NCBI RefSeq assembly: GCF_040712075.1
Contig: NZ_JBFCVL010000001.1
Span: 193,501 to 257,500, forward strand
Length of the DNA stretch: 64,000 nucleotides
From: Fodinicurvata sp. EGI_FJ10296
GTDB taxonomy: Bacteria; Pseudomonadota; Alphaproteobacteria; DSM-16000; Inquilinaceae
Direction: 5' to 3'
The position numbers and the translations under genes are program-made. The first letter of the stretch is position 1. Each line of letters begins with the position of its first letter. Under the pieces are notes generated by a model that was not told where the DNA came from, ran no database searches, and saw only the letters and a program-made list of their open reading frames with translations. Shown here one piece after another: positions 1-9,879 of this stretch.

Positions 1-249
1 TTGAATGTCATCGCAAGACCTTTTTCGATTCGGCGAACCCGACCCAGCTATGCGCAAACTGCATGTTGCGCTGCGACAAGCTATCGGTTTAGACAGTCCT
101 CATTGAATCTGGACCCGGTGAAACTCCGGGTGGCTCTGCCGGCCGCCAATCCGCCGGACTCCCAATCTCGTGGACATCCGATCCGCCCGCCCGCTGCGGC
201 ACTGCCTGGGTGCGGCGCAAAGGATCGGCTTCGTCCATTCGGAACCAGC

Positions 250-1737
250 ATGCCCTCACTGACTGCCTATCGCGACCAATGGTTCGGCAATATTCGCGGC
301 GATCTGCTCGCCGGACTCGTCGTTGCCCTTGCCCTCATTCCCGAGGCAATTGCCTTTTCGATCATCGCCGGCGTCGATCCCAAGGTCGGCCTTTACGCGT
401 CGTTCTCGATTTCGGTGCTGATTGCCTTCGTCGGCGGCCGCCCGGGCATGATTTCCGCCGCGACGGCCGCCACTGCCGTCCTGATGGTGACGCTCGTCCG
501 CGATCACGGGCTGGAATATCTGCTGGCCGCGACGGTACTGGCGGGCCTGCTGCAGATGGCGGCCGGTGCCCTGAAGCTTGGCTATGTCATGCGTTTCGTC
601 TCGCGGTCGGTCATGACCGGCTTCGTGAACGCGCTGGCGATCCTGATCTTCATCGCGCAGATCCCCGAACTGGTCGGCGTCCCCTGGCTGACCTATGTCA
701 TGGTCGCGGCCGGTCTCGGCATCATCTATCTGTTGCCCTATGTGACCCGCGTGGTCCCCGCACCGCTGGTCTGCATCGTCGTGCTGACTGGTGCGGCGAT
801 GCTGTTCGGTTTCGACAATTTGCGAACCGTGGGCGACATGGGCGAACTGCCGTCGACTCTGCCGGTGTTCCTGATACCGCAGATTCCGCTGACCTTCGAA
901 ACGCTGATGATCATACTGCCCTATTCCGCCGCCGTCGCGGTGGTGGGGCTGCTGGAATCGCTGATGACGGCACAGATCGTCGACGACCTGACCGACACGC
1001 CGTCGAACCGCAATCAGGAATGCGTCGGTCAGGGCATCGCCAACACCGCGACCGGCTTTATCGGCGGCATGGCCGGCTGCGCCATGATCGGCCAGTCGAT
1101 CATCAACGTGAAATCGGGTGGTCGTGGCCGGCTGTCGTCCTTTGCCGCCGGCGTCTACCTGCTGTTCATGATCCTGGTTCTGGGCGATCTGGTCACGCAG
1201 ATCCCGATGGCGGCGCTGGTCGCGATCATGATCATGGTGTCGATCGGCACCTTTTCATGGTCATCGATCAAGAACCTCAAGGATCATCCGCGGTCCTCGT
1301 CGATCGTGATGCTGGCCACCGTCGTCACGGTGGTGGTCACCCACAACCTGGCGATCGGTGTTCTGACCGGGGTGCTGCTGTCGGGACTGTTCTTCGCCTG
1401 GAAGATCGCGCAGCTTTTCCGCATTTCCTCGACCCTGAGTGCTGACGGTCGGCACCGGACCTATACCATCGAGGGCCAGCTGTTCTTCGCCTCGGCTGAA
1501 GATTTCATGGCCGGTTTCGATTTCAGGGAATCGCTTGAGAACGTCACCATCGACCTCAGCCGGGCGCATATCTGGGACATTTCCAGTGTCGCTGCCCTGG
1601 ATATGGCGATCCTGAAATTCAGACGCGATGGGGCCGAGGTCGATATCGTCGGGCTCAACAAGGCCAGCGAGACAATCGTCGACCGGCTTGCTATACACGA
1701 TCAACCCGGCGCGCTGGAAAAGCTGACGGGCCATTGA
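250..1737 (+). CDS. SulP/SLC26 family anion transporter with C-terminal STAS domain
   Basis: This is an inner-membrane anion transporter or exchanger of the SulP family; substrates in bacteria include sulfate and bicarbonate, and the sequence does not decide which. The first ~400 residues are a run of hydrophobic helices that opens with the family signature '[20 protein letters not shown]'. The last ~95 residues form a soluble STAS domain. The frame stays open back to base 1, but that extension (rich in Arg and Pro, no membrane segment) looks non-coding. The ATG at 250, just before '[10 protein letters not shown]', gives 495 aa, a normal length. A universal stress protein follows 76 bp downstream, a pairing seen with bicarbonate or sulfate SulP genes. 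I see nothing recognisable in bases 1-249. Confidence 0.92.
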   Translation: MPSLTAYRDQWFGNIRGDLLAGLVVALALIPEAIAFSIIAGVDPKVGLYASFSISVLIAFVGGRPGMISAATAATAVLMVTLVRDHGLEYLLAATVLAGLLQMAAGALKLGYVMRFVSRSVMTGFVNALAILIFIAQIPELVGVPWLTYVMVAAGLGIIYLLPYVTRVVPAPLVCIVVLTGAAMLFGFDNLRTVGDMGELPSTLPVFLIPQIPLTFETLMIILPYSAAVAVVGLLESLMTAQIVDDLTDTPSNRNQECVGQGIANTATGFIGGMAGCAMIGQSIINVKSGGRGRLSSFAAGVYLLFMILVLGDLVTQIPMAALVAIMIMVSIGTFSWSSIKNLKDHPRSSSIVMLATVVTVVVTHNLAIGVLTGVLLSGLFFAWKIAQLFRISSTLSADGRHRTYTIEGQLFFASAEDFMAGFDFRESLENVTIDLSRAHIWDISSVAALDMAILKFRRDGAEVDIVGLNKASETIVDRLAIHDQPGALEKLTGH

Positions 1738-1813
1738 TGCATAACACGGGCGCGGGCCGGGAGTTTTCCCGCCCGCCGCATCGCCGCCGCGCTGCGATGC
1801 CGGGAGGACACGA

Positions 1814-2668
1814 ATGACCGACAAGATTATCGCCCTGGTGGACGGCTCCATCTATTCAAAGAGCGTTTGCGAAAACGCCGCCTGGATCGCCGGGCGCACT
1901 GACGCGGCGATCGAGCTGTTTCATGTTCTTGGCCGCCGCGAAGCCGCTGGCGCATCCGACCTTTCCGGGTCGATCGCGTTGGGCGCGCGCACGGCGCTGC
2001 TGGAGGAACTGAGTTCGCTTGACGAGCAGCGGGGCAGGCTGGCTCAGAAGCGCGGCCGGGCGATCCTCGACGACGCCGAAGCCCTGCTGAAAAGTTCAGG
2101 CATGGAAACAGTCACGACCCGGCTGCGCAACGGTGACCTTCTGGAGACCGTCAGCGAATTCGAGACCGGCGCCGACATGATCGTGATCGGGAAACGCGGC
2201 GAGGCCGCCGATTTCGCGAAACTGCATCTGGGCTCCAACCTCGAACGCATCGTCCGGGCCGCGAAAAAGCCGATCTTCGTCGTCGCTCGTGCTTTCCGGC
2301 CGATCAAACGGGTGCTGGTCGCGTATGACGGCGGCGTCAGTGCGATGAAGGCGGTTGACCACATTGCCCGCAACCGTCTGTTCAGCGGGCTCGACATCAC
2401 CGTGCTTTCGGTCGGGCAGGATACGGACGAAGGGCGCAAACGGCTCGAAGACGCACGCCTGACATTGACCGCCGGCGGTCACGAGGCAACGACCGATCTC
2501 GTCCCCGGCCAGCCGGAAACCGTGATCTCGAAAAAAGTCGAAAGCGAAGGCTTCGATCTTCTGGTCATGGGGGCTTACGGCCATTCACGCGTCCGCAGCC
2601 TGATCATCGGCTCCACCACGACGGAAATGGTCCGCTCCTGCAAGATTCCGATACTGCTGTTCCGATAG
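1814..2668 (+). CDS. Universal stress protein, two tandem UspA domains
   Basis: A cytoplasmic protein of 284 aa made of two UspA folds in tandem. The first domain (about residues 1-158) starts 'KIIALVDGSIYSKS'. The second (about 163-284) starts 'KRVLVAYDGG'. The second domain keeps the ATP-binding signature G-x2-G-x9-G-[ST], visible as 'GAYGHSRVRSLIIGSTT'. The first is degenerate there ('GKRGEA...HLGSNLERI'). A good ribosome site (gggagga, 1802-1808) precedes the ATG. It probably shares a transcript with the SulP gene and may modulate that transporter or serve as a general stress protein; the partner role is inference. Confidence 0.9.
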   Translation: MTDKIIALVDGSIYSKSVCENAAWIAGRTDAAIELFHVLGRREAAGASDLSGSIALGARTALLEELSSLDEQRGRLAQKRGRAILDDAEALLKSSGMETVTTRLRNGDLLETVSEFETGADMIVIGKRGEAADFAKLHLGSNLERIVRAAKKPIFVVARAFRPIKRVLVAYDGGVSAMKAVDHIARNRLFSGLDITVLSVGQDTDEGRKRLEDARLTLTAGGHEATTDLVPGQPETVISKKVESEGFDLLVMGAYGHSRVRSLIIGSTTTEMVRSCKIPILLFR

Positions 2669-2782
2669 GACCGTGCGCCACGCACTCCAAGTGCGACCAT
2701 GGTAACCAAATAATTAATTGTCCGTTAGGGAATGAAAGGGTAATAGAACCGGCTTTCACACTATTGCCCCCAGGTGTCGTTG

Positions 2783-4711
2783 ATGGCGTCGGATCCTCTG
2801 ACCGGCACGTATAATTTCCTTCTGGTTTTCATGTCGTTCGCCGTGGCTTGCCTGGCCTCCTATGCCGCGCTGGACATTGCCAACCGCATCCGGGGCAGCG
2901 GGGGCGCGCGCAAAGCCGGCTGGATTGCCGCAGCGGCCGCCGCTTTGGGCGGCGGCATCTGGTCGATGCATTTCATCGCCATGCTTGCCTTCGCCCTGCC
3001 GGTCGATATTGGCTACGACGTCGGATTGACGCTTCTATCGCTGGTAATCGCGATCGGCGTCACCGGAGTGGCGTTCACACTCATCAGCTATCCAGGCGGC
3101 AAGGTGGGGCCGGCACGCATTCTTGGCGCCGGTCTCATCATGGGGGCCGGGATCGCATCGATGCATTATACCGGCATGGAAGCCATGATCCTGCCGGCGC
3201 GCCTCGACTACACCCAGGGCCTGTTCATCCTTTCGATCGTCATCGCCATTGCCGCCGCCACAGCCGCACTCTGGATTTCAACCCGTGAAACCGAGTGGCG
3301 TGCCCAGCTCGCCGCCTGTTTCGTGATGGGCACAGCGATCGCCGGTATGCACTATACCGGCATGGCGGCGACCTGCATTGAATCGGCGCCTGACCTGACG
3401 GGATTTGGCGGCGTCCAGTTTCATCAGGAGAGTCTGGCCGCCATTATTGCGGTGAGCACGATCTTCATTCTGGTTCTGGCGATGGTCTCCGCGGCCGCCG
3501 ACAGCCGAATCGGGGCGCTGCGCCAACGTGAGGCCGACCTGCTGCGCGACAGCGAGGCCCGGTTCCGCAATCTCGTGCTCAATACCGGCGATCTGATCCT
3601 GGTGACTGACACGAAAGGGTTCATTACCTATGCCGCGCCGTCATCGCCGGCAATCGTCGGGCTGACGCCGGAACGGCTGATCGGCTCAAGGATCATCGAC
3701 CATGTCGACGCCGCGGCCGCCGGGGCTGTCACAGCGGTCCTGACAGGGTTTGCCGAGAGTGAATCCGCCGCCGGAGCGGAACCGATCACGGCTATCTGGC
3801 ATGGCGAAAGCCACGGCAGCATCATCTTCGACGTCATACTGCGCGACCTTCGCGACGAGCGGTCCGTCGGCGGGATCGTCGTCACGCTCAAGGATATCAC
3901 GCAGCGCGAGCAGGCTTTCCGAGCCATGCGTGAAGCCCGTGATCTGGCAGACCGCGCGGTGGAGGCGAAAACCAGGCTGATCGGTCTGCTGGGCCACGAA
4001 CTGAAGACGCCGCTGAACGCCATCATCGGATTTTCCGAATTGTGGGCCGCCGACGTGGCCAGCGGCTCGAAGCAGGCGGAACACGCCGCAATCGTGCGCG
4101 ATAGCGGCCAACGACTGGACCGTCTGATCAACCAGGTGCTGGAACTGACATCGGTGCAATCGGGATCGGTGACCGTACAATCGCGACGCCTGGATGTGTA
4201 CGACCTGCTCGCCCGCCGGGTCGCCAGTGCTGCCGCTACGGCCGCGGCGGCCGATGTAACACTTGAACTGGCAGATACCCTCAGGGGCGGGACGGTCGAA
4301 GCTGACGACGTTTGCCTCGGCAAGATTCTGGGCACCCTTATCGATAATGCCGTAAAATTCAGCAGCGCCGGCGATGCGGTCAGCATCGACGCGGCCATTT
4401 CGGGTGACGGCACCGGATCGGTAATCACGGTCAGCGACCGCGGTCCGGGACTGGATGAAGAAACCTGTGACCAGGCCTTCGAACCGTTTTTCCAATCCGG
4501 CAGCATTTATACCCGCAGCCACGATGGTGCCGGTCTCGGCCTGGCGATCGCGAAAGCCTATGCCGATCTCTGCGGTTTCCGCCTCTCGCTGTCGCCACGC
4601 CCCGGAGGCGGATTGGCGGCGTCGATCACGGTGCCGGGAGGCGGCACGCCATGCAACGACCAGGCTGTCGTTGCCCAGGCCGCAACCACCGGACAGCCCT
4701 TCGGCCGATAG
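2783..4711 (+). CDS. MHYT-PAS hybrid-type sensor histidine kinase
   Basis: A membrane sensor kinase of about 642 aa. The N-terminal seven-helix MHYT domain (about residues 1-240) shows three repeats of the metal-binding motif: SMHFIAM, SMHYTGM and GMHYTGM, proposed in the family to sense O2, CO or NO through copper. A PAS domain follows (about 265-380, 'RNLVLNTGDLILVTD'). Next come HisKA with the phospho-acceptor His in 'GHELKTPLNAIIGF' and an HATPase_c domain with N ('LIDNAVKF'), G1 ('SDRGPGLD') and G2 ('GAGLGLAI') boxes. No receiver domain or cognate regulator lies next to it. The frame allows a GTG at 2774, but the ATG at 2783 is better spaced from an AGG-type ribosome site. Confidence 0.9.
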   Translation: MASDPLTGTYNFLLVFMSFAVACLASYAALDIANRIRGSGGARKAGWIAAAAAALGGGIWSMHFIAMLAFALPVDIGYDVGLTLLSLVIAIGVTGVAFTLISYPGGKVGPARILGAGLIMGAGIASMHYTGMEAMILPARLDYTQGLFILSIVIAIAAATAALWISTRETEWRAQLAACFVMGTAIAGMHYTGMAATCIESAPDLTGFGGVQFHQESLAAIIAVSTIFILVLAMVSAAADSRIGALRQREADLLRDSEARFRNLVLNTGDLILVTDTKGFITYAAPSSPAIVGLTPERLIGSRIIDHVDAAAAGAVTAVLTGFAESESAAGAEPITAIWHGESHGSIIFDVILRDLRDERSVGGIVVTLKDITQREQAFRAMREARDLADRAVEAKTRLIGLLGHELKTPLNAIIGFSELWAADVASGSKQAEHAAIVRDSGQRLDRLINQVLELTSVQSGSVTVQSRRLDVYDLLARRVASAAATAAAADVTLELADTLRGGTVEADDVCLGKILGTLIDNAVKFSSAGDAVSIDAAISGDGTGSVITVSDRGPGLDEETCDQAFEPFFQSGSIYTRSHDGAGLGLAIAKAYADLCGFRLSLSPRPGGGLAASITVPGGGTPCNDQAVVAQAATTGQPFGR

Positions 4712-4834
4712 CCTTTACGAACGGGGATTGCGCCCCAGGTTTCGATGGGCCATGGTTCGTGACCGCAATATGGCAGAAATATCGGCATCGGTGACGCGAC
4801 GCTGCGACAGTTTTTCACCACAATACGAGTGCGC

Positions 4835-6448
4835 ATGACATACGAAAACGCAGTCCCGCCTGAAGGGCAGACCAACCCGATCAAGACCGGATACAGAGTC
4901 GGACAAGACAATATCGCCTCTCGATTCGGTCCGATATGGTTCGACATTCATAACCCGGTTTTCGTCATATCCGGCCTTGGCATCATTGCGTTCACCGTCC
5001 TGACGATACTTTTTCCGGACCGCGCTTCCGAAACGTTCACCTTGCTCCGTGATACGGTAACATCCCGGTTCGACTGGTTCTTTCTGGCTGCGGGTAATGT
5101 TTTCGTTGTCTTCTGCCTCTTCCTGATCGTATCGCCGCTCGGCCGGGTGCGGTTGGGCGGCATTGATGCCAAGCCCGACTATTCCTATCCCGGGTGGTTC
5201 GCGATGCTGTTCGCTGCCGGTATGGGCATCGGGCTGATGTTCTATGGCGTTTCGGAACCGCTCGGCCACTTCGCCGCCTCGTTCGCGGATACAGCAGGAT
5301 CGCCGGAAAGCTGGGCACCGCTTGGCGGCGCACCGGGCGAAGAACTGGCATCGCGGCGTCTGGCCATGGCTGCAACCATCTTCCACTGGGCCCTGCATCC
5401 CTGGGCGATCTATGCCGTCGTCGCGCTGGCGCTTGCGCTGTTCAGTTTCAACAAGGGCCTGCCGCTCAGCATCCGGTCGATCTTTTATCCGATCCTGGGC
5501 GAGCGGGTCTGGGGCTGGTGGGGCCACGCCATCGATATCCTGGCGGTTTTCGCCACGCTGTTCGGTCTTGCCACGTCGCTTGGCATCGGCGCGGAACAGG
5601 CCAATGCCGGCCTTGAATTCCTGTTCGGCCTGCCAGTCACCGATACGTCCAAGGTTCTTCTGATCGTCGGCATCACAGCCGTCGCATTGGTTTCGGTCGT
5701 CGCCGGTCTGGACGCCGGGGTCAAGCGGCTGTCGGAAATCAACATGATGCTGGCCGCCGCATTGCTGCTTTTCATCGTCGTGGCCGGACCGACGCTGACG
5801 ATCCTGACCGGCTTTTTCGGCAATCTCGTTGCCTATGGGCAGTATCTGTTGCCGCTGTCGAACCCGATCGGCCGCGCCGACGACAACTTTCGCCAGGGGT
5901 GGACGGCCTTCTACTGGGCGTGGTGGATTTCCTGGTCGCCGTTTGTCGGCATGTTCATCGCCCGCGTGTCGCGCGGGCGCACGGTACGAGAGTTCATAAC
6001 CTGCGTGCTGATCATTCCGTCGCTTGTCTCGGTATTCTGGATGACCGCGTTCGGCGGCACAGCTGTCACGCAGCTGCTTGTCGACGGTTACCAGGGCGCG
6101 ACCGGCGCCGCTCTGGAACTGCAGCTTTTCATGGTGTTGCAGGAACTCCCACTGACGGCCATCGCCTCGTTCATCGGCATCGTCCTGGTCATCGTGTTCT
6201 TCGTCACGTCGTCGGATTCCGGTTCGCTGGTGATCGACACGATCACCGCCGGCGGCAAGGTCAATGCGCCACTGCCGCAGCGGATTTTCTGGTGCACCTT
6301 CGAGGGTCTGGTGGCGATCGCGCTGCTGCTCGGCGGCGGGCTCACGGCACTGCAGGCAATGGCCGTTTCCACCGGCTTGCCGTTCACGGTCGTTCTGCTC
6401 GGGGCGTGCTATGCCATCTTCAAGGGTCTGGCCAGCGAACCCCGTTAA
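4835..6448 (+). CDS. BCCT family transporter (betaine/choline/carnitine type)
   Basis: A secondary transporter for quaternary-ammonium osmolytes, inner membrane, 537 aa with about 12 hydrophobic segments. Family hallmarks are visible: 'GMGIGLMFYGVSEPLGHF' (Gly-rich helix 3), 'YWAWWISWSPFVGMFIARVS' (Trp-rich substrate box plus the R-x-S-x-G-R-T turn) and 'TSSDSGSLVID'. There is no long cytoplasmic C-terminal extension like that of osmosensing BetP. ATG 4835 is preferred to the GTG two codons upstream. The gene stands alone, closed by the terminator at 6484, and fits the osmoprotectant theme of the 33-40 kb region. Substrate is not determinable here. Confidence 0.92.
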   Translation: MTYENAVPPEGQTNPIKTGYRVGQDNIASRFGPIWFDIHNPVFVISGLGIIAFTVLTILFPDRASETFTLLRDTVTSRFDWFFLAAGNVFVVFCLFLIVSPLGRVRLGGIDAKPDYSYPGWFAMLFAAGMGIGLMFYGVSEPLGHFAASFADTAGSPESWAPLGGAPGEELASRRLAMAATIFHWALHPWAIYAVVALALALFSFNKGLPLSIRSIFYPILGERVWGWWGHAIDILAVFATLFGLATSLGIGAEQANAGLEFLFGLPVTDTSKVLLIVGITAVALVSVVAGLDAGVKRLSEINMMLAAALLLFIVVAGPTLTILTGFFGNLVAYGQYLLPLSNPIGRADDNFRQGWTAFYWAWWISWSPFVGMFIARVSRGRTVREFITCVLIIPSLVSVFWMTAFGGTAVTQLLVDGYQGATGAALELQLFMVLQELPLTAIASFIGIVLVIVFFVTSSDSGSLVIDTITAGGKVNAPLPQRIFWCTFEGLVAIALLLGGGLTALQAMAVSTGLPFTVVLLGACYAIFKGLASEPR

Positions 6449-6483
6449 CGTCCGGGACCCCCCGAAATCCGGCCTTCTTCCAG

Positions 6484-6515
6484 CGGCGGCGCCCTCGACG
6501 GGCGCCGCCGTCTTT
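6484..6515 (+). terminator. Rho-independent terminator of the BCCT gene
   Basis: A perfect 11-bp GC stem (cggcggcgccc / gggcgccgccg) with a 5-nt loop (tcgac), followed by tcttt, lies 36 bp after the BCCT stop codon. It separates that gene from the TRAP operon. The rest of the 311-bp gap 6449-6759 holds only the operator-like site at 6573. Confidence 0.85.
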
Positions 6516-6572
6516 CATTCCGCAAGCCTGGAAAGCCGCCGGGATCAGTGCTGGACAGCAATTTCAATACAA

Positions 6573-6586
6573 TGGTAACGTTTACA
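6573..6586. promoter_or_regulatory. LacI-family-type operator candidate
   Basis: The 14-bp near-palindrome tggtaacgtttaca is centred on a CG dinucleotide and matches the usual LacI/GalR operator form (TGTAAACGTTTACA-like) with two mismatches. It lies about 175 bp upstream of the TRAP operon start and downstream of the terminator, a sensible place for substrate-controlled repression. No LacI-type gene is in the window. Confidence 0.5.
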
Positions 6587-6759
6587 AAGCCAGAACGTGT
6601 AGCAAGCTGCGACTCCTCTAATCGAGAGGGGCGATCACCACCGCGAAGCAGGCCGAATACGCACGCTGGAAAGGCGGCACCGGGCCAGGGGATTCCGTTT
6701 CCGTTCGGTGCCGTAATGCGTCCCGATGAATGGACGTCAACAAAGGGAGGACCACGCTG

Positions 6760-7875
6760 ATGACGAGACGCAGTCAGACATCCGCGATTGCATTGGCTAT
6801 TGCCGGCTTTGCCCTGGCACCGGCGCTTGCAGTCGCACAATCCGAGTTTCCGACGCACACTGTCTACGACGAGCCGCTGTTTCCGGACGTCGACCCCAGC
6901 TATCATATGCGCATTGCGTATTTCGATCCGCCCAATCCGTTCGAGGCGAACGAACACGGCCAGTGCATCATCTTCAAGAACACGCTCGAACGGCAGACGC
7001 AGGGCGATATCTTCGTCGAATGCTTTCCGTCCGGGGCGCTCGGCAGCGAAACGGAGATGATCGAACAGGCGGATATCGGCGCGATCCAAGGCTTCATGGT
7101 CGCCGAAGGCGCCGTACCGGCGTTCTTCCCCGAAGTTCAGGTTCTGGCAGTCCCGTATATTTTCCGCGATCACGCCCACGCCTACCGCGTGCTTGACGGC
7201 GAGTTCGGCGACCAGATGAAGGAGGCCATTCTCGACGCGAGCGGCTTCAGGGTTCTGGCATATGGCGAGAATGGCGGATTCCGCAACTTCACGTCGAACG
7301 AGCCCATCAATTCGGTCGAGGACATCCAGGGCCAGAGCTTCCGGACCATGGATCATCCGGGCCACATGGCGATCGTGGAGGCACTCGGCGGTTCGGCAAC
7401 GCCCATCGCGTGGCCTGAGGTCTATACCTCGCTTGAGACCGGCGTGATCACGGGTCAGGAAAACCCGGTTCCGGTCATCAACTCGTCCAACATGTACGAG
7501 GTGCAGGACTATCTGATCCTTGACGGACACGTCTACTCCATCGATTTCTTCTTCATGCCGGAAGATTACTTCCAGACGCTGCCCGAGCAATATCAGTCGC
7601 TCGTGCTTCAGGCCGGCCAGAAGAGTATGGAAGTGTCCCGCGGCATCAACCGCGTGCTCGAATGGGAAGCCCTCGCCCGCTGGGAAGAAGACGGCTCGTT
7701 CGAGGAGATCATCGTTCCCTCGCCCGAAATGAAGGACGAGTTCGCCGAACTCACCCAGGGGCCGTTCCTGGAATGGTACCACGCGGAGGTCGATCCCGAG
7801 GGCGTCTGGTCCGACCGGCTGATGGAGGCCGTCGAAGAGGCGGAAGACTACTTTGCCGGCGATCGCGGCTTCTGA
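6760..7875 (+). CDS. dctP: TRAP transporter substrate-binding protein (DctP family)
   Basis: Periplasmic binding component of a tripartite ATP-independent periplasmic transporter. It has a cleavable signal peptide (about residues 1-27, hydrophobic 'ALAIAGFALAPALAVAQ') and a DctP fold through to residue 371. The family arginine region is visible in 'GFRNFTSNEPINSVEDIQGQ', the segment that grips the substrate carboxylate. The ATG at 6760 follows gggagg at 6745, so the ATG ten codons upstream is rejected. The permease genes follow on the same strand. The ligand is likely a dicarboxylate or sugar acid, judged from the dehydratase and aldolase genes downstream; this is inference. Confidence 0.9.
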   Translation: MTRRSQTSAIALAIAGFALAPALAVAQSEFPTHTVYDEPLFPDVDPSYHMRIAYFDPPNPFEANEHGQCIIFKNTLERQTQGDIFVECFPSGALGSETEMIEQADIGAIQGFMVAEGAVPAFFPEVQVLAVPYIFRDHAHAYRVLDGEFGDQMKEAILDASGFRVLAYGENGGFRNFTSNEPINSVEDIQGQSFRTMDHPGHMAIVEALGGSATPIAWPEVYTSLETGVITGQENPVPVINSSNMYEVQDYLILDGHVYSIDFFFMPEDYFQTLPEQYQSLVLQAGQKSMEVSRGINRVLEWEALARWEEDGSFEEIIVPSPEMKDEFAELTQGPFLEWYHAEVDPEGVWSDRLMEAVEEAEDYFAGDRGF

Positions 7876-7965
7876 TCAGTCGGTCGATGAACCGATGTCG
7901 GCCGGGACACCGTCCCGGCCGATGGTCGCAAGACCATCCGACGCTGAAAAAGGATCGATCCGACC

Positions 7966-8514
7966 GTGTTTACACGCCTCGTCGACTGGTATTGCGAGTT
8001 CAGCCGCCTGACCGACAAGGTCGCTGCAGGCTTCACAGTAGTTCTGGTCACCCTGTTCACGCTCGTCGTGCTGCTCCAGATATTCATGCGCTATGTGCTG
8101 TCTAACGCGCTGCCCTGGCCGGAGGAATTCGCGCGCTACGCTCTGGTCTGGGTCACGTTTATCGCCGGAAGCTGCGCGTTGCGGCGCGGCGATCATGTCG
8201 GTATCGACTTCTTCGTCGAAATGCTGCCCAGCCTGCGCCTGCGCGCCCTCATCAAGCTGATCATCGTCGGCATTCTCACCTTCCTTTTCATCACGATGAT
8301 CTATTACGGCGTGGACCTCGCCAGCCGCGCATCCGGGCGAACAACGCCGGGAATGGGCATCAGCCAGGGCTGGTTCCATACAGGACTGATCATCGGCGTG
8401 TGCTTCATGGTCGTCCAATCGATCGAGCACGGCCTCAGGGCAGCGCTGGCGCTGGTCGATCCCGACGCATCGGCCGCCCGCGCCGAGGCGATAACCTCGT
8501 CGGATCCGGTTTGA
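7966..8514 (+). CDS. dctQ: TRAP transporter small permease (DctQ)
   Basis: Four hydrophobic helices in 182 aa, the standard size and topology of the DctQ subunit. Visible family features are 'LLQIFMRYVLSNALPWPEEFARYALVWVTFIAG' split around the N-x-x-x-W-x-E-E motif (here 'NALPWPEEFARY'). The start is a GTG codon at 7966. It forms the membrane complex with the DctM protein encoded 32 bp downstream. Confidence 0.9.
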   Translation: MFTRLVDWYCEFSRLTDKVAAGFTVVLVTLFTLVVLLQIFMRYVLSNALPWPEEFARYALVWVTFIAGSCALRRGDHVGIDFFVEMLPSLRLRALIKLIIVGILTFLFITMIYYGVDLASRASGRTTPGMGISQGWFHTGLIIGVCFMVVQSIEHGLRAALALVDPDASAARAEAITSSDPV

Positions 8515-8546
8515 TCCACCAAACCTGAAACAAGGATGCGTGCCCC

Positions 8547-9827
8547 ATGCTGTCACTGGCGATGGTCCTGCTCGTTCTGCTCGTGATTGGAACGCCGGTG
8601 GCGTTCGCCATGGCACTGGCCGGACTCTGGGGCCTCCACGCCCAGGATTTCCCCTGGAGCGTCCTGGTCAACCGAATGGCCGCCGGGCCCGACAACTTCG
8701 TCCTGCTGGCGATACCGTTCTTCATGATGGCCGGGGAGTTGATGAACCGCTCGGGCATGACCGAGCAACTGGTCCGGCTTTCAACAGCGACAATCGGCCG
8801 GGCACGGGGTGGTCTGGGCCATGCCAATGTCCTGGCCAGCATTCTGTTCGCCGGCAAATCAGGCTCGGCCGTCGGCGACGTCGCGGCGCTGGGGTCGATC
8901 TTCGTGCCGGCGATGGAAAAGGAAGGCTATGACCGCCGGTTCGCAACGGCGGTGACGGCCGCATCGTCGCTCATCGGCCCGATCATACCGCCCAGCATCA
9001 TCCTGGTCATCTACGGGTCCGTGGCCCAGGTTTCGATCGGCGGCCTGTTTGCGGCCGGCATCATTCCGGGCCTGTTGCTGGCCGTGTCATGCTTCGTCAT
9101 CGTTCATCTGATCTCGTACAAGCGCCAGTATCCCAAGCGCGATCACCGTATCAGCCCGAAAGAATACCTGAAGATCTTCGGCAATGCCCTGCCGGCCCTG
9201 TTCCTGCCCGTCATCCTGCTGGGCGGCATTTTTTCAGGCGTCTTCACCGCGACCGAAGCCGCCGCCGTCGCCGTCGCCTATGCGTTTCTGGTGTCGTTCG
9301 TTTACTACCGCAAACTGAAGCTGAGCGACCTGCCCGAAATCTTTCTGGTCGCCGGTATCCGCTCCGCCGTGGTGCTGATGATCATCGCCGCCGCGGCGCT
9401 GCTCGGCTGGCTGTTCTCGACGCTGGGCGTGCCGCGCATGCTGACCAACCTGCTGTTCGGGATGGTCGGCGATCCGACCATGGCCATGATTGTGGTGGTC
9501 GGCATGCTGCTCGTCGTCGGAACAATACTTGAACCCGGCGCTGCGGTCATCCTGTTGGCGCCGATCCTGGCGCCGTCCCTGCACCAGATGGGATTCGATC
9601 CGTTCCAGGTCGCCATCATCCTGGTCATGACGCTGAATATCGGCCTGTGCACCCCGCCGGTCGGGGCAGTGCTGTTTACCGCCCAGTCAGTCTCCGGCGT
9701 GCGCATGGAGGAGATTCTCAAGGATATCTGGCCATTCCTGCTGGCGCAGGTGGTGGTCGTGGTCGGCCTTATCTTCTTCCCGGGACTGGTGATGTGGTTG
9801 CCCAACCTGGTCGGGTTCTCGTCGTGA
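8547..9827 (+). CDS. dctM: TRAP transporter large permease (DctM)
   Basis: The ion-coupled membrane channel of the TRAP system: 426 aa, about 12 hydrophobic helices, normal length. Family motifs include 'GSAVGDVAALGSIFVPAMEK', 'IGPIIPPSIILVIYG' and 'LNIGLCTPPVGAVLF' (the Pro-Pro hairpin substrate site near the C-terminus). It completes a dctPQM operon. The gene converges on the Abi-like gene, with 52 bp between stop codons and no obvious terminator. Confidence 0.93.
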   Translation: MLSLAMVLLVLLVIGTPVAFAMALAGLWGLHAQDFPWSVLVNRMAAGPDNFVLLAIPFFMMAGELMNRSGMTEQLVRLSTATIGRARGGLGHANVLASILFAGKSGSAVGDVAALGSIFVPAMEKEGYDRRFATAVTAASSLIGPIIPPSIILVIYGSVAQVSIGGLFAAGIIPGLLLAVSCFVIVHLISYKRQYPKRDHRISPKEYLKIFGNALPALFLPVILLGGIFSGVFTATEAAAVAVAYAFLVSFVYYRKLKLSDLPEIFLVAGIRSAVVLMIIAAAALLGWLFSTLGVPRMLTNLLFGMVGDPTMAMIVVVGMLLVVGTILEPGAAVILLAPILAPSLHQMGFDPFQVAIILVMTLNIGLCTPPVGAVLFTAQSVSGVRMEEILKDIWPFLLAQVVVVVGLIFFPGLVMWLPNLVGFSS

Positions 9828-9879
9828 GACGCGCCGAAGCGGACCAACAACGTCCCGGTCAAATTGGTCCATCCAATAC

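Noticed and set aside
1-249. N-terminal extension of the SulP frame to the window start
   Set aside because: Arg/Pro-rich, lacks family similarity; the ATG at 250 matches the SulP N-terminus.
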